Translations under genes and position numbers: made by a program
Origin: Comamonadaceae bacterium
GTDB lineage: Bacteria; Pseudomonadota; Gammaproteobacteria; Burkholderiales; Burkholderiaceae_C
Direction of reading: 5' to 3'
DNA length: 11,060 nt
NCBI GenBank assembly: GCA_947374485.1
Contig: CANCCF010000134.1
Location: 1 to 11,060 of the forward strand
The notes under the pieces: generated by a model
Databases searched by the model: none
What the model was told of the DNA's origin: nothing
The model's input: the letters and a program-made list of their open reading frames with translations, nothing else
Part shown: one piece after another, positions 6,423 through 11,060 of the stretch
Position numbering within the stretch: position 1 is the stretch's first letter
How the letters are laid out: the number at the start of each line of letters is the position of its first letter

Positions 6423-6731
6423 TCAAACGCAGAGGCGAATAACGCCGCCTTCCACCGTGGCGGGATAGGTGCCAAGGTTTTTGCAGACCGGTGCGCCCAG
6501 GGCCTTTCCGCTGCGGATGTCGAAGCGTCCGTTGTGTTTGGGGCATTCAATCACCATGTTCATGACTAAGCCGTCACACAGGTGGACCTTCTCGTGAGTG
6601 CACAGGCCGTCTGTGGCATAGGCCGTGTCGCCCACTCGGTAAATGGCAAAGGTTTTGCCGTCGTGGTCAAAACGCAGCACGTCTTCGTCGTCCAGTTTGT
6701 CCAGGGGGAAGACGTCAATCCATGTACTCAT
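6423..6731 (-). CDS. Rieske-type [2Fe-2S] ferredoxin (MocE family)
   Basis: A 102-residue soluble electron carrier. The Rieske ligands are complete: Cys44-Thr-His46 and Cys63-Pro-Lys-His66, within TDGLCTHEKVHLCDGLV and IECPKHNGRFD. The short length and absence of any oxygenase domain mark it as a ferredoxin for a separate oxygenase, like MocE of rhizopine catabolism and the biphenyl-dioxygenase-type ferredoxins. It starts at ATG 6731, overlapping the reductase stop by 4 nt (ATGA). It lies between the reductase and the isomerase, so it should shuttle electrons from the FAD reductase to the membrane hydroxylase encoded first in the operon. Confidence 0.93.
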   Translation of the reverse strand: MSTWIDVFPLDKLDDEDVLRFDHDGKTFAIYRVGDTAYATDGLCTHEKVHLCDGLVMNMVIECPKHNGRFDIRSGKALGAPVCKNLGTYPATVEGGVIRLCV

Positions 6732-8044
6732 ATTCCAGCTCCAATTGTTTGAGACGTCGGCTCGGTTGTGGCCGATCGGTAGGATGACGGCTGCAGCATG
6801 TCTTTCAGCCGTATGGTCAGGTCTTGCAATACTTGCGGGCGCGGAAGCACCACGTTGCGCTCGACAAGCATGCGCGCCAGTTTGAATTCCTTGGCCAGTT
6901 GCGTGGTGAGTCCCCAGCCACAGGCGCCTACCAGGCGCCGCTCGGCGTCCAGGTAGAAGATGATTTCTTCGGACCCGGCCAGTCTGCGGCTGACTGTGCC
7001 GTTGGGGCCGCTAGAGGCCAATGCAGGCTCACCGGCAACCTGTACCTGGTGGTCATATTGGTCCGACCAGAACCAGGGGTGCGCTGCAAAACTCTCATGC
7101 TGTCCCAGCATGTTGCGGGCCGCTGTGTGGGCTTGTGTTTCCGCGTTGTGCCAAGTCTCCTGGCGCATCAGGGCACCAGAAATAACAGACGGAAACTCCG
7201 CAACATCACCCGCCGCAAAAATGCCCGGCACGCTGGTTTCCAACTGGTCATTCACGACAATGCCGCGCGCCACCGCCAAGCCCGCCGCGCGTGCGAGGTC
7301 GGCATGTGCATCGATGCCAATGCCCACCAGCACTGCACCAGCATCCAGCTGCGTGCCATCGGTTAGCAGCAACTGCACGCCCGCGTGTGTTGGCACGATG
7401 CGCTCAATGCTGCGCTCCAGAAGCAGCTTGACTCCGTGCTTCCGGTGCAGCGTCAGGGCACGCTGAGCCACCGACTCCGGCACAGCGCGGCCCATCAGGC
7501 GCGGGCCCATTTCCAGCAAGGTCACGCTGCAGCCCAGCTGTATGGCCGAGGCCGCCACTTCCAGGCCGATGAAGCCGCCGCCCACCACCACCAGGCGCTG
7601 GCCTGGCTGCAGCTGCAGGGCCAGCAGGTGTGCGTCGTCCAGATTGCGCAGCGTCAGCACCTGTGGCAAATCGGCGCCTGGCACCGTCAGCCGGCGTACG
7701 CGTCCGCCGGTGGCGATCAGCAGCGAGCGGTAAGGCAGCACCTCTTGCGATGCCAGCGTCACGGTCCTGGCCAGTGTATCTATGCGGGTGGCCGGCGCTA
7801 CGTGGTGCTGTATGGCCAGACGTTCGATTTCCGAGGCCGGTAAAAAGCCGCACTGCTGCGCTGTGCTCTCGCCGGTCAGTAGCCCTTTGGACAAGGGCGG
7901 GCGTTCGTAGGGCAGTTCCGCTTCGTCACCCACCAAATGGATGGCTCCGGTCCAGCCCGCGTTACGCAGTTCGAGTGCCGCACGCCCACCGCAGTGGCCC
8001 GCGCCCACGATCAACATGGCGTCTTCAGGCACTGGCGTTGTCAT
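6728..8044 (-). CDS. FAD-dependent NAD(P)H:ferredoxin reductase
   Basis: A 438-residue soluble flavoprotein of the oxygenase-coupled ferredoxin reductase family (MocF, BphA4, rhodocoxin reductase). The FAD-binding Rossmann motif MLIVGAGHCGGRAA is at 10-23 and ELPYERPPLSKGLL at 43-56. The NAD(P)H Rossmann motif VVVGGGFIGLEVAA is at 152-165 and the second FAD contact GIFAAGDVAEF at 274-284. The C-terminal reductase domain ends with the weakly conserved PRPQVLQDLTIRLKD segment. The open frame reaches 8128, but the first 28 residues lie inside the upstream hydroxylase gene and are Arg/His rich. MTTPVPEDAMLIVGAG at 8044 is the natural start. It overlaps the hydroxylase end by 20 nt, suggesting coupled translation. 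It should pass electrons to the Rieske protein encoded next. Confidence 0.92.
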   Translation of the reverse strand: MTTPVPEDAMLIVGAGHCGGRAALELRNAGWTGAIHLVGDEAELPYERPPLSKGLLTGESTAQQCGFLPASEIERLAIQHHVAPATRIDTLARTVTLASQEVLPYRSLLIATGGRVRRLTVPGADLPQVLTLRNLDDAHLLALQLQPGQRLVVVGGGFIGLEVAASAIQLGCSVTLLEMGPRLMGRAVPESVAQRALTLHRKHGVKLLLERSIERIVPTHAGVQLLLTDGTQLDAGAVLVGIGIDAHADLARAAGLAVARGIVVNDQLETSVPGIFAAGDVAEFPSVISGALMRQETWHNAETQAHTAARNMLGQHESFAAHPWFWSDQYDHQVQVAGEPALASSGPNGTVSRRLAGSEEIIFYLDAERRLVGACGWGLTTQLAKEFKLARMLVERNVVLPRPQVLQDLTIRLKDMLQPSSYRSATTEPTSQTIGAGI

Positions 8045-9044
8045 TTTGTTTCGCCTTCTGTGCTTGCGCCAGGAAGCGTGCATCCATGCGGGCTTGTGAT
8101 TCGGGCGTGCCGTCGTGAAAACTGCCAAACCATTTGTCCATGGGCACGGTTCCGTCTGCGTAGTTGCACTCGAAGTACTTGTGGTGCAGGTAGTGCGGGT
8201 ATGTATTCAGGTTGATCTGCACACCGGCCAGCTCCAGGCGTTCATAGCCCAGGTGACCTTGCGCAGGTGTCAGGCCTGCGTGGGCCAGGGTAAAGATGGC
8301 GTGCAAGGGGTTGGACGGCACGATCAGGTGAATCAGCACGACAGAGAAATACAGCACGTGCTCGACCGGGTGCATCGCCAGACCCGACCAGGCAGAGATA
8401 TTAACGTTGTTGTGGTGCAGCTTGTGGAACCAGCGGTAGAGCACGGGAATGTGCAACGAGCGGTGGGCCGTATAGAAGTGCACTTCACGCCACAGGGGAA
8501 TGATCAGCAGCAGAGCCACGTTATAGACCGGATGCTCGGCCCACGACATATACGGGATGTAGCCGTTTGAGAACATCCACAGCATGATGGCTTCGTAGGC
8601 GGTCCAGATCGGCACGCCGCTCAACAGTGTCCAGAACATGTTGTCACGCACCTGGTGCTTGAAAAGGAAAGTGGGGTTGCCCACTTCGGGCCAACGCCCG
8701 TTGTACTTGAAGGTGTTGCCCTGTATGCGTTTGACGTAATACATCAAATGCAAGCCGCCGTAGAAGATGAACACGTAAGCCCAGTTGCGTACAAGCAAGA
8801 ACAGCGTCCAGTCCCATGAGATAGTCTTCATGGTCTCGGCTGCGGGCGTTAGGTACGCATAGGTCAGTACCGACACCAGAATGTAGAAGAGCGTCCACGG
8901 AAACAGATAGCCGGGTAGGCCCGCAAACCATTTGAGCAAAGCCACCGGCTGCGGTGGCCATACAAAGAGCGGGGGATAGGCCACGGGCTTGTGCGGTGAC
9001 CAGTCGTCACGCTTGTTGCGCTTGCCTAGCTTTGAATCATCCAT
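8025..9044 (-). CDS. Membrane di-iron hydroxylase, sterol desaturase/fatty acid hydroxylase superfamily
   Basis: A 339-residue integral membrane oxygenase. Hydrophobic helices lie at about 48-66, 82-104, 138-158, 172-186 and 228-258. The histidine clusters that hold the two irons are present: HFYTAH (189-194) with H198, HKLHH (207-211), HPVEH (225-229) and HYLHH (284-288), the last leading into KYFECNYADG. The superfamily inserts one oxygen atom into, or desaturates, a carbon chain or ring. MocD, which with MocE and MocF demethylates the rhizopine 3-O-methyl-scyllo-inosamine, is a hydrocarbon-oxygenase-like partner of the same kind of redox pair. The start ATG 9044 has AGGA 9 nt upstream. It is first in the operon and directly followed by its likely reductase and ferredoxin. 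Lipid hydroxylation is the main alternative, but the sugar isomerase, kinase and polyol transporter around it favour a sugar-alcohol or O-methyl polyol substrate. The substrate assignment is inference. Confidence 0.88.
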   Translation of the reverse strand: MDDSKLGKRNKRDDWSPHKPVAYPPLFVWPPQPVALLKWFAGLPGYLFPWTLFYILVSVLTYAYLTPAAETMKTISWDWTLFLLVRNWAYVFIFYGGLHLMYYVKRIQGNTFKYNGRWPEVGNPTFLFKHQVRDNMFWTLLSGVPIWTAYEAIMLWMFSNGYIPYMSWAEHPVYNVALLLIIPLWREVHFYTAHRSLHIPVLYRWFHKLHHNNVNISAWSGLAMHPVEHVLYFSVVLIHLIVPSNPLHAIFTLAHAGLTPAQGHLGYERLELAGVQINLNTYPHYLHHKYFECNYADGTVPMDKWFGSFHDGTPESQARMDARFLAQAQKAKQNDNASA

Positions 9045-9349
9045 GGTTCTAAATCCTAAGAACTACTAATAACAGTGAGTCTTGTATTTTCTGAGCTGAG
9101 CTCTGCAATGGCTAATGAGTGAAGGGCGCCCCGCTGATACTTCTGTGCTTTATCCAGTTAGTAGTAACCATTGCACGGATCCCCTGAGCTCTACAGTGGG
9201 AGTGCTTAAGGGAAATCCCTCAAGCAATAAGGCGAAAAAGTATTAGTACTCGCGCCTTTCGGCGTTACCGGAATACTGCGCATTCGACGATCCTTCATGC
9301 AGCCTTGAACATAGGCTCTTACGCAACAAATTGACACTAGGAGACACAA
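9045..9349. promoter_or_regulatory. Divergent control region of the hydroxylase operon and the polyol transporter
   Basis: This 305-bp gap holds several repeats. CTGAGCTCTGCAATGG (9096-9111) recurs as CTGAGCTCTACAGTGG (9184-9199), 14 of 16 identical and 88 bp apart. The TGCAATGG core (9104-9111) also occurs inverted at 9168-9175. ACTACTAA (9062-9069) has an inverted copy at 9158-9165. A 22-bp near-palindrome has arms GCTTAAGGGA (9204-9213) and TCCCTCAAGC (9216-9225). A small CGCC/GGCG hairpin with a TTTC loop lies at 9253-9264. For the leftward operon, a weak promoter reads TTGCAG, 16 bp, TACAAG (about 9108 down to 9081), overlapping the TGCAATGG core. The rightward ribosome site AGGAG is at 9339-9343. 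The repeats are likely binding sites for the AraC-type activator; which protein binds is inference. Confidence 0.55.
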
Positions 9350-10657
9350 ATGAAATTCAAAAAGACAGCCATCTTCGCCCTGGGCGTAGCCGCCGTGTTT
9401 GCTGCCCATGCAGATACGGAACTGGTAGTGGCCACTGTCAACAACGGGCATATGATTGAAATGCAGAAGCTCAGCAAGAACTTCGAGCAAGCCAATCCCG
9501 ACATCAAACTCAAGTGGGTAACTTTGGAAGAGGGTGCGCTGCGCCAACGTGTCACTACCGACATCGCGACCAAGGGCGGCCAGTTTGATGTGATGACCAT
9601 CGGCATGTACGAAACCCCCATCTGGGGCAAGAAGGGTTGGCTGCAAGAAATCAAGACCGACGCCAAGTACGACGCAGACGACTTGCTGCCCGCTATGCGC
9701 AACGGCCTGAGTGTGGATGGCAAGATGTTTGCCGTGCCTTTCTATGGTGAAAGTTCGATGCTGATGTACCGCAAAGATCTGGCTGACAAGGCTGGCATAA
9801 AAGTGGCCGACAAGCCCACCTGGGCTGAGATCAAGGAACTGGCCGCCAAGATTCATGACCCTAAGAACGGCGTGTACGGCATCTGCCTGCGCGGCAAGCC
9901 GGGTTGGGGCGACAACATGGGTTTCATCACCACCTTGGCCAATACCTACGGTGGCCAGTTGTTCGATACCTCCTGGAAGCCCCAGCTGCAATCTAAGGCC
10001 TGGAAAGACGCCGTCACCTTCTATGTGGAATTGCTGACCAAGTACGGCCCTCCCGGTTCCTCTGCCAACAGCTTCAATGAAATTTTGGCTCTGTACAACG
10101 AAGGCAAGTGCGGCATGTGGATCGACGCCACCATTGCAGCTTCCTTCATCACCGACCCCAAGCAGTCCAAGGTGGCTGACAAGGTAGCATTTGCACAAGC
10201 ACCTACCCAAGTAACACCCAAGGGTGCTAACTGGCTGTGGGCTTGGGCCTTGGCCATTCCATCGGGCTCGACGAAGGTGGATGCCGCTCAGAAGTTCGTG
10301 ACCTGGGCAACGTCCAAGGAATACATCGAACTGGTGGCCAAGACCAACGGCTGGGCGCACGTTCCCACTGGAACCCGCAAGTCCACCTACGCCAACGCTG
10401 AGTTCCAAAAGGCTGCCGTGTTTGCCTCAGCTGAAAAGGCTGCTATTGACTCGGCCAACCCCAACGACAGCACCTTGCCTAAGAGCCCTTATGTTGGCGT
10501 GCAGTTCGCAGCCATCCCAGAGTGGCAATCGATTGGTACAGGCATTGGACAACAGATGACGGCCGCACTGACAGGAAAAGTCAGTGTGGATGACGCTCTG
10601 AAGGCTTCTCAAGCCCTGGCCGACCGCGAAATGAAGAAGGCTGGCTACTACAAGTAA
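9350..10657 (+). CDS. Polyol (mannitol/sorbitol-type) ABC transporter substrate-binding protein
   Basis: A 435-residue periplasmic binding protein of the CUT1 family. The signal peptide is clear: MKFKK, a hydrophobic core, and an AHA cleavage site near residue 21 before DTELVVATVNNG. No lipobox Cys is present. The mature part has the family features RQRVTTDIATKGGQFDVMTIGMYE (about 64-87) and the hinge PFYGESSMLMYRKDL (about 127-141). The closing segments NWLWAWALAIPSGS and the C-terminal LADREMKKAGYYK follow. These are typical of SmoE/MtlE, which bind sorbitol, mannitol or arabitol. A strong AGGAG lies 6 nt before the ATG. It is divergent from the hydroxylase operon, shares its control region, and is followed by a permease gene. 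The polyol family is well supported; which polyol, or a substituted one, is not. Confidence 0.9.
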   Translation: MKFKKTAIFALGVAAVFAAHADTELVVATVNNGHMIEMQKLSKNFEQANPDIKLKWVTLEEGALRQRVTTDIATKGGQFDVMTIGMYETPIWGKKGWLQEIKTDAKYDADDLLPAMRNGLSVDGKMFAVPFYGESSMLMYRKDLADKAGIKVADKPTWAEIKELAAKIHDPKNGVYGICLRGKPGWGDNMGFITTLANTYGGQLFDTSWKPQLQSKAWKDAVTFYVELLTKYGPPGSSANSFNEILALYNEGKCGMWIDATIAASFITDPKQSKVADKVAFAQAPTQVTPKGANWLWAWALAIPSGSTKVDAAQKFVTWATSKEYIELVAKTNGWAHVPTGTRKSTYANAEFQKAAVFASAEKAAIDSANPNDSTLPKSPYVGVQFAAIPEWQSIGTGIGQQMTAALTGKVSVDDALKASQALADREMKKAGYYK

Positions 10658-10680
10658 GTCCCTGGGGTGATTCCCTATTG

Positions 10681-10713
10681 GAGCGCGCGGTGCTTTCTGC
10701 GCGCTCTTTTTTT
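10681..10713 (+). terminator. Intrinsic-terminator-like hairpin between binding protein and permease
   Basis: GAGCGCGC (10681-10688) and GCGCGCTC (10699-10706) form a perfect 8-bp GC-rich stem with a 10-nt loop, followed immediately by seven T residues. It lies 24 nt after the binding-protein stop and 27 nt before the permease start. In ABC operons such a partial terminator or 3' mRNA stabiliser commonly keeps binding-protein output above that of the permeases. Confidence 0.85.
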
Positions 10714-10740
10714 ACCAAAAGTACCAATGCCGGGCTTGCT

Positions 10741-11060
10741 ATGAATCGTTTTATTTCTCGTGCCTTGTTGACGCCAGCCGTTGCTTCCCTTTTTCTGTGG
10801 ATGATCGTCCCCCTTGTGATGACGATTTATTTTTCTGTCATCCGCTACAACCTGATGCAGCCCGAAGAGACCGGCTTTATCGGGCTGGAAAACTTCACCT
10901 ACTTTCTGACCGACCCCTCCTTCACGGTGGCGGTGGTCAATACGCTCTTGCTGCTGGGCAGTGTGATCCTGATCACGGTGATCTTCGGCACGGCCATTGC
11001 GCTGCTGATTGATGACCCCTTCCCCGGCCGCGCCATCGTGCGCCTGCTGCTGATCTCGCC
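10741..11060 (+). CDS. Polyol ABC transporter permease, first subunit (SmoF/MtlF type), partial
   Basis: An open frame from ATG 10741 runs to the window edge, giving 106 full codons and cut there. It begins MNRFISRALLTPAVASLFLW. The first membrane segment is at about 8-33 and a periplasmic stretch includes FIGLENFTYFLTDPSF. A second hydrophobic segment (about 63-90) ends in IALLIDDPFPGRAIVRLLL. This is the N-terminal half of a CUT1 MalF-type permease, and the IDDPFPGR segment is typical of the polyol group. The EAA loop that contacts the ATPase would lie beyond the edge. No strong ribosome site is visible. A five-codon frame (ATG 10727) ends in TGA overlapping the start as ATGA, possibly by chance. 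The next genes should be the second permease and the ATPase. Confidence 0.9.
   Translation, partial: MNRFISRALLTPAVASLFLWMIVPLVMTIYFSVIRYNLMQPEETGFIGLENFTYFLTDPSFTVAVVNTLLLLGSVILITVIFGTAIALLIDDPFPGRAIVRLLLIS

Noticed and set aside
9331..9336. TTGACA hexamer as a -35 box for the transporter
   Set aside because: It lies only 14 nt before the start codon and overlaps the ribosome-site area, leaving no room for a -10 box.
9206..10408. 400-residue minus-strand open frame opposite the binding protein
   Set aside because: It is the antisense shadow of a clear periplasmic binding protein. Its composition is Gly, His and Val rich without motifs.
10727..10744. Five-codon leader frame overlapping the permease start
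   Set aside because: No ribosome site, and too short to separate from chance.

Overview
The window looks like a chromosomal segment of a betaproteobacterium, most likely Comamonadaceae (Rhodoferax/Polaromonas/Variovorax type). This is inferred from moderately high GC, the style of the ComM and polyol-transporter proteins, and tightly packed operons. No rRNA, complete tRNA, CRISPR array or transposase gene is visible.

Left edge (1-547). A 3' piece of comM (minus strand) breaks off abruptly near position 221, just upstream of the codons for PPGEISLAHHG. An AT-richer stretch without a convincing gene follows. It carries three TTNGAC-type motifs spaced exactly 33 bp apart and a perfect 16-bp palindrome. 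This looks like the end of a transposable element inserted in comM. comM is the known target of AbaR/Tn6022-type elements of Acinetobacter, but no transposase lies in the window to prove this.

First accessory module (548-3940). An AraC-family regulator with an AraC_N sensor domain (YqhC type) is divergent from an alpha/beta hydrolase and an aldo/keto reductase. The layout fits an aldehyde or carbonyl-compound response or a small catabolic unit. A scrap of a second aldo/keto reductase lies directly behind the intact one.

Polyol / oxidation module (3941 to the right edge). An AraC-family regulator of the size and type of MtlR (plus strand) faces a five-gene minus-strand operon. Read in transcription order, this encodes a membrane di-iron hydroxylase, an FAD/NAD(P)H ferredoxin reductase, a MocE-type Rieske ferredoxin, a TIM-barrel sugar isomerase/epimerase and a P-loop small-molecule kinase. 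Most junctions overlap or nearly touch (20-nt overlap, ATGA, 3-nt gap, GTGA), so it should be one transcript. Across a repeat-rich 305-bp control region, a polyol (mannitol/sorbitol type) ABC transporter runs the other way: binding protein, an intercistronic terminator-like hairpin, then the first permease, cut by the window edge.

Reading them together, the transporter probably imports a polyol or substituted cyclitol. The three-part oxygenase resembles the MocDEF set, which removes the O-methyl group of a rhizopine, and would hydroxylate or demethylate the substrate. The isomerase and kinase would then feed the product into central metabolism. The substrate cannot be read from the sequence. 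This operon is the most interesting candidate for an undescribed pathway.
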